Below, in pieces: positions 50,373-63,235 of a stretch of 64,000 nucleotides of DNA (position 1 is its first letter; each line of letters opens with the position of its first letter). Source of the stretch: Spirodela intermedia. Lineage: Eukaryota; Streptophyta; Magnoliopsida; Alismatales; Araceae. The DNA is taken from assembly GCA_902729315.2 (NCBI GenBank), contig LR746269.1, positions 8,902,231-8,966,230 on the forward strand, written 5' to 3'. The position numbers were made by a program, and so were the translations under genes. The notes beneath the pieces are model-generated. The model was not told the DNA's origin. It did no database searches and saw only the letters and a list, made by a program, of their open reading frames with translations.

Positions 50373-53300
50373 TGTGTGGGCTGACACCACCAAGTGATTT
50401 CTCTTAGTTTGAAACCGTCACCTTCGAGATGTGTGAGCTTGCCTATAGGTAGATAGAGATGCCGCCTTTTAAGAGACGGTTATCTTTTTCTATTTTCTAT
50501 AAATAGGACATGTATTTTTCTTTTTTAGTACCACGACAAGTTTTCTCTTTTCTCTCTTGATTATATTCTCTCTTTTCATTAACTCTATTATTCTTTTTTA
50601 GTCTCTTCTCTCTCTTCTATTATAGGTGAAGTTTTTATAGAAGAAGATAAGAGTCAATTGATGGCTCTCCAGTGTGTGGGTCATCTTGAAGGCATTGAGA
50701 CATGGATTAGAAGTATTTGGTAAAAGTCGTTTCCATCTGAATTCTTGATAATTTATTGATTTCTCTTCTATTTGTTTTCATCAATATCTAGAAATTGTGT
50801 TTTTGTTATTTTATTGTGACCTTATGCTTACATATTTATTCTTACAAGTGGTATTAGAGTATTGGATTGATTATTTCTAGATTTACTATAACTTCTAAGG
50901 TAGATACTAATAACCAAAAATTAGATAAGTCTTCTAACTTTAATCTTTAGAAATATTGTGTGTATGATACATTATTACAAACTGACTTATATAAGACTTT
51001 TGGATAGACCAATACTAGACAAGATTAATGTTGATAAATGAGAGATAATAAAGAAGAAGTTTAGAGGATTTATTCATACATCTCTATTTGATTGGGCTTT
51101 TTAATAGGTCATGGATGAATATAATTCAAATAAATTTTGAAAGAAGTTGGAGAAACGATGTGTACTAAAGTCGATGATGAGTAAATAGACATTAAAAAAA
51201 GGTATTTAGATTACGCATGTCAGATAGAGATGTCTAATAAAATATTCGTTCTTGAAGATGTTATTGACTCATTGATGGAGTATTATCATTAAAAAAAGAT
51301 GTTGGCGAGGCTCGTGGTTGATAAACTTAATTTAGAGGTTAAATATGTGGTTGTGATGTAATTAGGTTCATACAAATAATATTTATAAAACCTCACTCTT
51401 CTGTTTAAGATAAATAAGGGTTGATCTTCAAGGAGTGTGGGTAATGAAAGTAAAAATTTTATTTATTTTATGATATATATAAATATATTTGAGATTATGA
51501 AGAGTGAAATTAAATTTAAAAGGGTGATGACAAGAGAAATGAAAAGTATGATAAAGGGGAGAGAATGAATCTAATGTAATGAAATGATAGAATAAATGAT
51601 AAAACTAGTTTGAACTAAGAGTTAATCTATCTATAGAGAAGATTACAATGACATCTCAAATTTAGATTTTACACAAACCTCGTTGTGTGCTAGTATTAGG
51701 TTGAGTGATGCTTGATCTATTATGATCTTGATGTGTTCTAGGTAATCTTTTCTCCACGATGATCTTATGCATAAGAATATTGTTGACAAAGTTTTGATTT
51801 TCCTCCTATTTTTTTAGACTAGTCATTACTAGAGAGAGTCAAAAAGCATCCATCAAGAGGGAGGTGAGATGTCTTAATCTTTTCAAAAATTAGCCCTCTC
51901 CAAAAGACAATTATGATTAATGACTGACTCTCTTGGTAGATAGTCTAGATTCTTCCATGAAGGAGGTGTTCTAATCCTTCTCTTAATTTCATCTTAAGAT
52001 GTCCTAAGATGGACGACCTAGATCTCATCTCTTGATAATCTTTTTAGGTCTAAATGAGCTAAATTAGTGTGACATTCTCTCTTGGGCCCATAAACATATT
52101 AGGCCAGCCCTCTCCATAAGACTTGGACTTTTCTTTGGGATGAAGACTTAGGCTTCTTTTATTACTTCTAACTCATAATAAAAGTTCACTGAAGTTCTAG
52201 TAATAAAATAGTTATCAAGAAAATGTGAAAGAATCACTACTTGACTTTATAAAAGTCAAGTGGGGTTAGTCTCATATTATAAATAAAATAATATATATTA
52301 AAATGTAAATATTAAAATATTATAAATATCATAATGAGTTGATAATATATATAAATATATTCTCTACTCGTTAATTAACATCTATATATAAGATAGTAAT
52401 ATATAGATGTAATAACTAATTTATATGTAACATCAATGGTGTATTAACATCAATGGTGAAGATTTATATGTAAAGGGTGAAAGAGAATGTGGAAGGCAAA
52501 AGAAAAAGAGATCATCATGAGACAAGAAGAGTAAGTCCAAGTCACAAGCAAATTGATTGAAAAACTAAACTTGTCACAAATATCATGAGAAAGGACACTT
52601 ACGAAGGAATTATCTGAAGAATCGGAGTGATAAAACAGTAGGAGGTAAATCTAATTTAGCTAATGTTGCAAAAATTGAGGACAAAGAAGATGATGAAGTC
52701 TATTATGATTTTGTTGCAATCAAGGAGTTGTCAAATACATAGATTCTTAATACTAATTGTTCATCATTTGTGTCTTAATGCTGACTAGTTTGACTCGTAC
52801 AAGAGTGCAACATGAGTTATTTTTATAATAAATAATGCAACTTTTGAAGTTGTTTGTATTAGTTTGGTAAAGGTTCAGATATTTGACGAAATGGTCAATC
52901 CGAAAGTTTGAAAAATATTTATCATGTTTCAGCATTACATTAGAATTTGACTTCACTTGGAGTATTGAAAATAAATGAATGCTGCTTCAAATGCGATAAT
53001 AAGATTCTCAAGATTATCAACAGATCATTTGTTATGATAAAAGAAAGACATCAACAAACAAATATTTATAAACTTGAGGGGTGTACTATTGTAGGTGGAG
53101 CTTGTGTTGTAATACATGATGATTTCATGATTAATGACACTCTTTTATGATACTTGTGATTAAGTCATATGAATGAATAGGTATGCATAAGTTACATACA
53201 TGAGGATTGCTACCTGGTGTGAAAACTTGTAAATTAGATATTTACAAGTATTATATCATGAAAAAATAGTACAAAATGACATTTAAGGCAGCGAAATATG

Positions 53301-54300
53301 ATATAGATGATGTGTTAGATTATATTTATTCAATGTGTGTGGTTTGATTAATGTGATGTCGATGAGTGGTGCTTATTATTTTATAACTGTTGTTGATGAT
53401 TTTTTTAAGAAAATCTAAGTATTCTTCTTGAAGCATAAGTCAGAAGTGTTTGCGAAGTTCAAAACTTAGTGTGTGAAGGTGGAGAATCAAACGGAGAAGA
53501 ATATCAAAGTCTTGTGATTGACAATAGTATAAAATTTAATAATTCTAAATTTGATTAATATTGAGATGAGCATAGTATTTAATGTTATTATACAATGAAG
53601 AAGACTCTATAGTAGAACAGTGTTGTTGAGTGGATGAATTGCACAATCGCTAAGAGATCACAGTGTTTATGACTAAGAACTAACTTGTCCAAGGAGTTTT
53701 AGCGGAAGTTGTGAGTATAATAACTTATTTAGTTAAAATCCTACTATTTTTGGGAAGGTTGTTGAAGAGGTATGGATTGAAAATCCTATTAACTATTCAA
53801 ATTTATTTTTATTTGGATGTCCAAGATATGTCTTTACACTTGCTGATTAGATATCGAAATTAGATCTAAAGTCGAATAAATATATCTTCTTGGGCTATAG
53901 TACTAATGTGAAGAGATGTTGACTTCGAGATTTAGAGGTGAAGAAAGTTATTTTCAACAGACATATAATTTTTGATAAAGATCATATGTTGAAGTCCTTC
54001 TCTACATGACATATGATTCAAGAATCTAATGATACTCGAGTCGAAGATAAAGCAAAGTTAGAGGTGGAGACTTTGTAGAGTCTTCCTAATTCTAGTGTGA
54101 ATGAAGGTCAAGTTACAAAATCATTAGATGTTTTTGATTATATTACTACTAGACAAAGTAGGCATGAAGTAAGACCTTCTATTCATCTTGATAATCATAT
54201 TATCTTTGTGTTATTTGTAGGAGATGACGAGCCCATAATTTTTCTGGAGTTAATTAGTTGTCTTGAAAGGAGAAGTGACGACAACTTCATAATATACAAT
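50373..54300 (+). mobile_element. Tnt1-like Ty1/copia element, degenerate and 3'-truncated
   Basis: A 5' LTR of 474 bp (50373-50846, TG...CA) is followed by a primer-binding site TGGTATTAGAG at 50849. The plus-strand interior keeps degenerate copia blocks: a zinc knuckle (CHKYHEKGHLRRNY) near 52575, Tnt1-type text near 53050-53180 (NIYKLEGCTIVGGACVV, LGHMNEQGM), an integrase start near 53360 (YYFITVVDDFFKKI) and its C-terminal part near 53880-54000 (KVIFNRHIIFDKDHM). Sequence ends near 54300 before the reverse transcriptase. Many stops are present, so it is inactive. Its LTR start marks the break in the phytochrome gene. Confidence 0.8.
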
Positions 54301-54390
54301 TCATATATAATTCAATGACAACTTCATAATATACAATTCATATATAATTCAATGACAACTTCATAATATACAATTCATATATATTATTGT
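54281..54390. repeat. 37-bp tandem repeat, about three copies
   Basis: The unit beginning ACAACTTCATAATATACAAT starts at 54281, 54318 and 54355. It lies at the junction between the plus-strand copia and the LTR end of the minus-strand copia. Confidence 0.9.
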
Positions 54391-57300
54391 CTACATTGAG
54401 ATTAATTCTAGCAATCTCCCACTTAGATAAAATATATATAATAACTTGATATTATACATCATGACCTTATGAGCTCAATTATTTTTATCATTGCTAGAGA
54501 CATCTCCAATAATCTTGTCTATTATTATATCAATATAGAATTAAAAGGGTTTTCATTCACATTTTTTGGCTAATTGAACTTAACAATAATCACATTTATC
54601 AATATAATGAACGGCATAGATCAAGTATGGATATGTAGTACAAAAATTACATGAAATGTGACTCATACATGTATATTTCTAACTTAGTCCTCATTTTGAA
54701 CAGAGATAAAATAACCACATTTGGAGTGAGAATAATCATAAACTTTATTCATATATGAAATAGCTAAAGTATATGTCTATAACTATACGAGCATTGACGT
54801 GACTTAGTCTTTGTATAGTAAATCACGTAAATTTAAAATTTATAAAAGTAGAAAATACTAATTTTTAGATATTTAGAAGTATTTTTAAAATAATATATTA
54901 ATTATAAGTTAATAAAACATCTAAAAATAGTGATAATTTTCAAATAAATCACAAGAATGTAATATAATATTGGATAAGTTTTCAAAATTTTCTTAAAAGA
55001 ATATAATATTTTATGAATTTTATACTAAGAAATAAAATGAAATATATTTCAAATTCTTGAAAAAGAGAAATAAGGGTGCAAGCGTCAAGATGACATCAAC
55101 GCCTAACGAATGTGAATCGAACAAAAATAGAGTTTTGCTTGATGATTTTTACGTAAGCGATTATAAATAATTTAATTGATCAAATTAAGATTTGTAAAAG
55201 TTTGAAGAATCATAATTAAATAAAATATAGCTTGGTAAATTTAAATTATATAAATTATCACTAAATGAAGTACAAATTAAGTTGAAAGTAGGAAAACACA
55301 ATTCTAGTGTCACAACAGTAATATGTTGGCCATGCATTGGAATCCTAAGTGTTTAGAAAGATTGTCGTGTAATGTCCATAGTCTTGAAGGCTCTCCTTAG
55401 ACAAAGACAACATGAGTAATCTTTAGATCTCTTTGCGAAGTATAAAGATCAATGAAATGAGTCCTCAAATTGTCTCTAATGGTTATCACCCAACAGAGTA
55501 GAAAATTGGTGACTTTGTTGCTTTCTAGCGACATTCACCCGATAGAGAAGAGCTGAATGAAGGTAGGGCATGTGTCAAGAAGCTTCATCTTCAGGTTCAC
55601 ATAGTAAGAGGAGACTCTTCATTACATCTGGTACGCTCTCAAAAGGTGACGATTCATCTCCCAATGACAACTTATTTGTCGATCAATTGAATATGATTTA
55701 CTCAATAGATTTGTGATCTTTTTATTGTGAATTGTTTAATAATTTTAGTAACAATGCTCCATAAATCACATTGACGAGATTTTTATCAATGATCTAGTGA
55801 TTCTAGCAACTTAATCCTTCACCAACAATCTATAAAAAAGTTGTGATAATCAAATAAAAATACGAGTTTTGACTTTAAGAGAAATCCAACCCACATTGAC
55901 TACTTGACTTCATGAGAGAGGTTAAAATAAATATTCTAATATCCTTATCAAGTGACATCATCATGGTATATCTCACATAGTTTAGGTATTAAAATCTTCA
56001 TAGCCTTTCGAGGGAAGGTGTGACGCGGGTTTAGTCTCACATCACTTGTGTGCCGAAGTTTTGGGTGAATATATTATAATATCCTATTTGCAAGTAATGA
56101 TTCCCTTTCTCCTGCGTGTACAACTACTCCTTGCCCCACAATCGGTTGGCCACTAGTGACGTGGAAGGGAAGTGGTGCACATGTGCCCCCATCAGTTTTA
56201 GCTGCTCCAACCCTTACTTGTGGCTCCCTCCGACTATGCTTCTGACTCACTTGCAGGCTTAGTTGACCGGTGATTCTCCCCTTTTGTTATATTTTTATTT
56301 TAATTTATTTTTCTTCATTTATCTCAAAAATAGGGTTATAAAAATCATATAAATTTGTAAAAAAACACATAATTAGCCAAAAATTCACGTTAATAAACTA
56401 AAAATCACTTTTCACAATTTAACACAAATATAAGTCTATTTATCATGAGTGAAGACTAAAACTATATTATTTACTAATTATTAACTCATGATAATAAAGA
56501 CTTATCAAGTATCAAAATACAAACTCTCATTAAAATTATACATCCTCATAAGATGTTACACCCGTATTAGTAATAATAAAAGACCTTTGGTGTCAATCCC
56601 TTAGTAAGTGGATCTACTATCATAGAATTTGTCCAAATATGCTCTATAGATATCTGGCCACTTTGAATTCTTCCTTTAACAACTAGGAACTTGATGTCTA
56701 TGTGTTTAGACTTCATCAAGCTCCTATTGTTATTGAAAAGTGTGATGGCTGATTTATTATCATAAAATAATTTTAATAGTCTTTTAATTCTATCTAGAAT
56801 TCACAACCTTGTGACAAAATTCTTTAATCAAATTATATGATTTGATATCTCATAACATGCTATAAATTTTACAATCATAATAGAAGTTACGAGTGTCTAC
56901 TTAATACTCTTCCATGATATAACTCCTCCAACTAGTAGATAGATATAACCCATAATGGATCATCTATTATCAATACATTTAGTGAAATTGGAATCTGAAT
57001 ATCTGATGATCTCTAAATGATCTGATTTTCTATATATGAGTATATAGCTCTTTATATTTTGTAAATGATGCATAACCTGATTGGTTGCTTTCTAATGATC
57101 CATACTAAGGTTGCAAGGTTGCTTAAATATCTGCCTAATACATCAATTATGCATGTAATATCTAGACGCGTACATACTTGAGCATACATAAGGTTTTATA
57201 TAAACTAATGCATAAGAAATCTTTTGCATCCCTTTGGCCTCAATTATTCTTAGGGCATTGATTGAGACTAAACTTGTCTCTTTTAACAACATGAGTATCA

Positions 57301-60300
57301 TAAGATTTATATCCTTGCATACCAAATCTCGCCGGAACTTTCTTGATATAGCTCTTTTGTAATAACCTTAGAATATTTTGAGGTCAATCTCGGTATATCC
57401 CAATACCTAATACATAAGAGGCTTCACCGAGATCTTTCATTTCTAAATTCCTTAACAAAAAACTTTTAGTGTCACAAAGTAAGTCTATATCATTACTAAC
57501 AAGTAATACGTCATAATATATAAAAACAAAAATATATTATTACTCCCACTTACCTTATGATATACACATTCATCACCCATATTCATTTTAAAAACATATG
57601 AGATGATAACTTGATGAGATTTGTGATACTATTGACGTGAAGCTTATTTTAACTCATATATAGACTACTTAAATTTGTATATCATTTTCTTTGGGTCTCA
57701 AGATATAAAATTTTCTAGTTGCCTCATATATATTATTTCTAGTCTTTGTATAATCAATGCCTTCTTTTTCAGTAAATCCCTTAACGATAAGACGAGCTTT
57801 ATATCTTTTCACATTACCTTTTGAATCCTTTTGGTTTTAAATATCATTTACAATCAATAGGCTTCGCACCTTCAAGTAATGAGACAAGATCTCATACATG
57901 ATTGTCCATATGGAGTTAATCTCTTCATTCATAGCATTGATTTACATATGAGAATAAGAACTCTACATAACTTGATAGAAATTGATAAGATCATCTTCCA
58001 TCACTCTAATGTTAGCCTCATTTTCTAAAAGAATATGATATATTCATTTGAAATCACATTCCTCCTCTCTCTAATAGATCTTTTTAATGGCACTAGTTCT
58101 TGAGTATGTTGAGTTTGTTATTCTGATGTGAGAGACATGATGACATTATTTTGATATGAAGTTGTTTTGATTAATGCTAGTTAAGATAATATCATCAAGA
58201 CCATTGTCAGTAGCAATAGAAGGAATATTTACATATTCTTCTTCAAAATCAATATCTCTAACCTTATCTCTCCTTGCAAAATCAACATACTCAAAGAAAT
58301 AAATATTTTTCATCTCAAAAATAACTTTAGTAGTGGGATTATAAAATTTATACCCCCTAGATCTTTTCAAGTATCTAATAAAGTAGCAACTAATTACTTT
58401 GGAATCAAGTTTCTTTTCATTAAGTTTGTAAGGTCTTTGCTTCCGTCGGACAACCCCAAATTTGCAAACACTTTAATCTAGACTTATTGCTCGTCAAAAA
58501 CTCATGAGTTTTAACAATTGACTTAGAACCCGATTAAGTAAATAGGTTGCAATCTTTAGTGCTTCTCTCTAGAGGTTATCTAGTAGGATAGATTGACTAA
58601 TCATACTCCTTATCATATCTTTAAGTGTTCTATTTCATCATTTAGTAATACTATTCATGCTAGGAGATACTAGCATAGTGTATTGTGAGATGATGCCACA
58701 CTCCTCTAAGATCTCTAGAGATCCTTTAGTAGGTCATAAATATTGTTCATTTGATCCATCATATCTACCATAGTATTCACTACTACAATCTGATCTAATG
58801 ACCTTAATTCAATTTTTGAGTTGATTCTCAACTTCAATATTATATTTCTTGAATACATATAGTGATTGAAACTTTTCATGAATAAGATACAAGTAACTAA
58901 ATCGAGAATAATCATTTATGAATATAATAAAATTTTGTTGACTATTTTAAGAGGCCATAGGAAATAGTCTACAAATATCTTTACGTATTAATTATATGAC
59001 ATCTGAAACTAGATTGACACTTGTTTTTCTTCATGTCTGTTTTGTTCTTCTTGATATATTCAACACTTGTCAAAATCTTTATAATCAAGTAGGTTAAGAA
59101 TTTCATTAGATACAAGTCGATCAATTTTCTCTTTAGGGATATGACCTAATCTCTTGTGTCATAATGAAGTGAAATTCTCATTGATTAATTTTCTTTTTAT
59201 ATTCTTTGAATTGATATGTAAGATTTCATTAGAAGGGATTATTATGTCAAGTATAAGTTATCATAACTTGATAAAGCATCAGTACTAATATGATTTGAAT
59301 TATTAAAGAGACTATTTTTTTTATTTTTAAATAAACAACTATAACCAAATTTATCTAAATTATGAACATAAATCAAGTTTCATCTAAAAGACAATATAAC
59401 ATAAGTCTCAATCAAATCCAAATAGTAACTAGTCTTTAACAATAACCTAAAAGTTTCTATTGTCTCCACCGCTACGACATTATCATCATCCGAATAGATA
59501 TATCTTTCATCATCAATTGGCTTACAACAATGGAGGCAACTTTGCATAGACACACTTATGTGAATAGTAATATCAGAATCTATCTAGCATGTGTGGAAGG
59601 GTACAAAAGTTAAATTAATCTCTAAACAAATCAAAGTGAGAAGGTCACCTTTCTTTGTACGTCAAGAATGATACAAGCTACGATTCTTCTTCGTGTGGCC
59701 ACCATACTTGTAAAAGCAATAAGTAGATTTCTTATCTTATTTCATTTGTTTTAGTGGTGGTCCATATGCAGCTTCATTGACTTTAGGTCTTTTCTTGATT
59801 TTATTTTTAGAGGTCATGGTCAAATGAACACTTTCATGCCTATCTTGTTTCAATCTTTCTTCTTCTTATACACAATGTGATATGAGCTCATTTAGGGACC
59901 ATTTATTTTTTTGACAATTATAGTTCACCTTAAATTGATTAAATTGTATAGAAAGAGAAATCAAAATTGTGTACAAACAAATCTTCCATTAGTTTTAACT
60001 TTAGTGTTTTTACTTTTGATGCAAGATGAGACATCTAAGGAATATATTCCCTTGTATTTTCCTTACCTTTATACTTCATAGAAAATCATTTTTCTAAGAT
60101 CATACTTGTTTTGACCCTTATCATTCCTAGTAAACTTTTTCTCAAGTTCTTCAAGAAAAATTCTTGTTGTAGTGGATTCTTTAAATAAAAAGTGCCCCTA
60201 AAGGCTTCTAGAATAGCACGCTTCATAATCATAAGACTCATGTGATTCAATCGGTTCTATGTATTTGTATCTCTCTCATCTTCATGAGAGTTTGTAGGAT

Positions 60301-60790
60301 GATCTTCTTGTAATGTAATATTTAGATCCATACAACGGAGAACTATCATAACGTTTTCTTTCTATGCCTTGAAATTGTGGTAATAGAACTTGAAATTGTA
60401 TAAAAAATAATATAAAGCTCACATAACTAACTTGATTTTCAAATAGTGATATTTCCCATGACAAGATATTGAGTACAATATTAATACTTTGTCTTCGAAC
60501 AACAATATTAACTGCAAGTAATATCTTGGTGTGATAAATAAATATTGATAATAAATTTCTATTAAATAATAAGTATTTCTTATTATTCATACGAAAATAT
60601 TGATAATAAATATTTGTTGACTTATTATTCACATGAAAATATCAAATAATTGTCACATATTTATTATCACAATTATGTGTAATTTGTAAAATACTAACTT
60701 TCCTTTGGGCTAGTTATTATCCACAAAATCAGATACACACCATCTCATATATTAGAAAAAATAATATCTACAAGAAAGTCTACTTTGGTA
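54391..60790 (-). mobile_element. Degenerate Ty1/copia element (minus), interrupted by a solo LTR
   Basis: Read on the minus strand from high to low coordinates: a gag-like start below about 60700; a degenerate zinc knuckle (CFYKYGGHTKKN) near 59700; the GAG-pre-integrase block (HKRLGHIPKEKIDRLVSNEI) near 59150; integrase remnants to 58600; reverse transcriptase and RNase H remnants from about 57600 to 56600 (GYIYLLVGGVISW, YDNKSAITLFNNN, KHIDIKFLVVKGRI, IVDPLTKGLT). The polypurine tract and LTR start (AAGTGGGAGATTG then CTAGAATTAATC) are near 54405-54435. Between the RNase H end and that tract lies the solo LTR at 54795-56507. Stops and frameshifts are throughout. Confidence 0.8.
54795..56507 (-). 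mobile_element. Solo-LTR-like element (family of 30285-31871), 1,713 bp, in a copia 3' region
   Basis: On the minus strand it begins TGATAAGTCTTTATTATCAT and ends TACAAAGACTAAGTCACGTC (plus A). The plus-strand flanks are AGCAT (54790-54794) and AGTAT (56508-56512), a 5-bp target duplication with one later change. The element is non-coding. Confidence 0.75.
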
Positions 60791-61008
60791 AGATGTTGCT
60801 TCAAGTAATAATTCTAAAATATTATGCTTGTACCAAAATTTGAATCATGATAGTTATTTGGCATTTAATCATATTCAATATAAATATAAATATTAAAAAA
60901 TTTAAATAATTCCATAACTAATATCTAAAATAAAATCATTAAAAATATTTTAAAAACAAAATAACATCTAAATATATATATTTTTTAATGGGCAGATGTT
61001 AGTACACC
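60791..61008. other. AT-rich spacer
   Basis: Low-complexity AT-rich sequence follows the end of the minus-strand copia. No feature is assigned. Confidence 0.4.
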
Positions 61009-61589
61009 AAGTGCTGATGTCATCATCATGACGTCATCACTGTAGATCAGCACATCGGCTACCTAGATCGGCTTATGTCGAGCCGACATGCCGTCTAAGC
61101 ACAACGGTCTAGCTGTCTGGCTCGCGCTGAGCCAATCACCCAAACCAACGTGAGCCGAACCACGTACCCGAGCCGCGTACCAAAATCGGCGCGGGCCGAG
61201 CTGCAGACCTGAATTGGCGCTAGCTGAGCTGCGTACTAGAACTGATGCGAACGGTGTACGAAACTGATGCGTGATGGTTCCTCTCCCGTCCATAACACAT
61301 CGAAAATGGTGCGGCCATTTCACGTGACGAACTGGCAGCCGGTGCCTGAAACGCCGCGTGATGGTTCTTCTCCCGTCTAGCGCGCACCAAAAATGGTGCA
61401 ACCGTTTCACACGACTGAGTGGCGCATGAACCGTTACACGAAGGGAGAGACCTTAGGGCTTGGAACGGTCGGACCAAAAATGACCTCCTATTTGAAAAAT
61501 AGAGCCGTATCGGTCACCTCTCCCCTCCACATCCCCCTCATTCTCGCCGATTTCTAGAAGGCCCAAAAACCATCCTTCGGCGAGAGGAA
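61009..61589. repeat. GC-rich island with internal degenerate repeats, identity unknown
   Basis: Composition changes abruptly at about 61009. The block has GCCGCGTACC/GAGCTGCGTAC-type short repeats (61130-61260) and two 87-bp-spaced copies of GTGATGGTTCYTCTCCCGTC (61271 and 61358), each followed by AAAATGGTGC. GCTGATGTCATCAT at its left edge also occurs in the 1.6-kb repeat. Frames across it resemble no protein. It may be an LTR or leader of another element. Confidence 0.5.
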
Positions 61590-62530
61590 AGGAAGAACTG
61601 AAGGCATCGGGAGGCCACTCAGCTGGGCGATCTTTAGTTCCATCTGTTGATGAGGTCGTTGGCATCCACCACCAGGATCGGTACCGTTGCCGTCTTGATC
61701 AAGCGCACCATCTCGTTGGTGACCACCCTCAGTTCAACCACCCGTCGACGTTCAGCTCTGCTGGGCTGTTCTTGACACCGCTGCCGCCGTCGACGGTCCC
61801 GTGGAGGATGATCTGCAGCGAGTGGATGGCCTCCATCTTGTAGTCCTTCCACGGTGAGCTCCTCATCTTCACCGCCTCGAGGAAGGCCTTGAAGGAGGAC
61901 CGAGGGTGCATCCTCTTCCCACCGCCGTTGCCGTCGTCGCCGTCCACCTGACTCTGCGCCACCCCACTGGATCTCTGTGGCAGCGTGAGACCTGAACCAG
62001 AAGAGGATGTCCCCAGAGTTGATCCTGGCGGAAGCCATTCCGCAGACAGCCTCCCCGAGCTACATCGCCCCTGGGTACCCCACGTCGCGTAGGCTATCCG
62101 TGCTCAGGCCGGTGAAGTCCGCGTGGTACTTGCAGAGCCACTCGGCGATGTCCCGCACCTGGGCCTCCGTCGGCGCCTGCCCGATCCTCCAGAACCTGCC
62201 ACTGTGGAGGAGGACGGTGCTGTTGCACCTGACCAGATCCATGACGCTGGGGCTCCGGGAGACGATCCCGAGCGAGGCGTCTCGGAGCAGCCTGTCGCAG
62301 AGCAGCGCCTGTGTCCTCAGGATGCTCTTCTCTCTCACCTGCCTCTCCAGGACGAGCTCCTTGTTCACGACGTAGATGGCGACCACCTGGGGGATGCATG
62401 GTGGTAGACAATGTGTCCCCACAGCCAGCTTCTCCCCTAACTCTCCGCCTCACTCCTGCTGCCGCTGCCTCTGCCGCCATCCTCACCATGGGATGAGTCC
62501 CCGTCTCCTCAACGTGTACTGAATGCAATA
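61590..62530 (-). pseudogene. Phytochrome (PHYA-like) middle fragment: GAF end, PHY domain, PAS1 start
   Basis: Read on the minus strand: a GAF-end remnant ([13 protein letters not shown]) near 62395-62440, in a different frame and followed by a deletion; then [153 protein letters not shown]; then NEMVRLIKTATVPILVVDAN and LINRWN, a frameshift near 61638, and KIAQLSGLP. It needs at least three frame changes, so it is dead. Nothing of the chromophore-binding Cys region is present. It has the same strand and order as 49274-50372, which continues the protein after a gap of roughly 150 residues. [14 protein letters not shown] is more PHYA- than PHYB- or PHYC-like. Confidence 0.85.
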
Positions 62531-63235
62531 CGAGCCTCCTCTTATTGTGTAGAAATGAGGATGAAGCTCATTGAGACATGTTCCACCTCCATTGAATTCG
62601 TCTCAGTCTGGAGATTTGAACGCTGAACTTCGGCTTTGGTAGGTGACAGTCAATAGAGACACTTTATTGACCCACCTCATCAATTTCTAGACTTTGCAAC
62701 ATAACTTAAAGATTAATTATATCCAAAAAGAGCCTTTGATGCCATAGACATCATATGATAATTCTTCAAACAACCAAAAACTTCAACAATCACCACTATA
62801 ACTCTATTTCCTATTTTAAACATGATTATTATTTGAATAAGTGAGATTTTATGTAATTTTAAAATTTGAAGTTATTCTTTAATCGCTTACATAATAATTG
62901 TCAAACAGAACTCTATTTTTGATCCAAACACGTTTGTCGAGCAGAACTCTATTTCTACCCAAATTTTTCTTTTTCATACATTTTTAAATAAATTTCATCT
63001 TCATTGTTTAGTTTAAAAATCATAAAAAATCATATTCTTTGAGAAAAAATCTGTAATTTTACCTGATATTAGCTTACATCTATGTGATCAATTGAAAATT
63101 CTTAATATTTTTACAGTCTTTTATAAAATTATAATTGATGTATTTTTAATGAAATACTTTAAAAAAATTAAAAAATAATGTTTTCTAGTTTATAAGTTTA
63201 AATTTACGTGATTTATTATACAATAGTTAAATCAC
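62531..63235 (+). repeat. 3' part of the 1.6-kb repeat family
   Basis: It starts at CCTCCTCTTATTGTGTAG, exactly where phytochrome similarity ends, and follows the order of the other copies (GAGGATGAAGCTC, the ATTCTTCAA block, TTTATTATACAATAG) to about 63235. The family 5' part is missing. Confidence 0.65.

Noticed and set aside
54281-54390. CRISPR-like array
   Set aside because: The 37-bp units are directly adjacent with no unique spacers and the host is a plant. It is a simple tandem repeat.
49274-62530. PHYC or PHYB identity of the phytochrome pieces
   Set aside because: The kinase-like part (CLDLEMVEF, LLRHMNGDVRYLREA) and [14 protein letters not shown] fit PHYA better. A tree would be needed for certainty, so I call it only PHYA-like.
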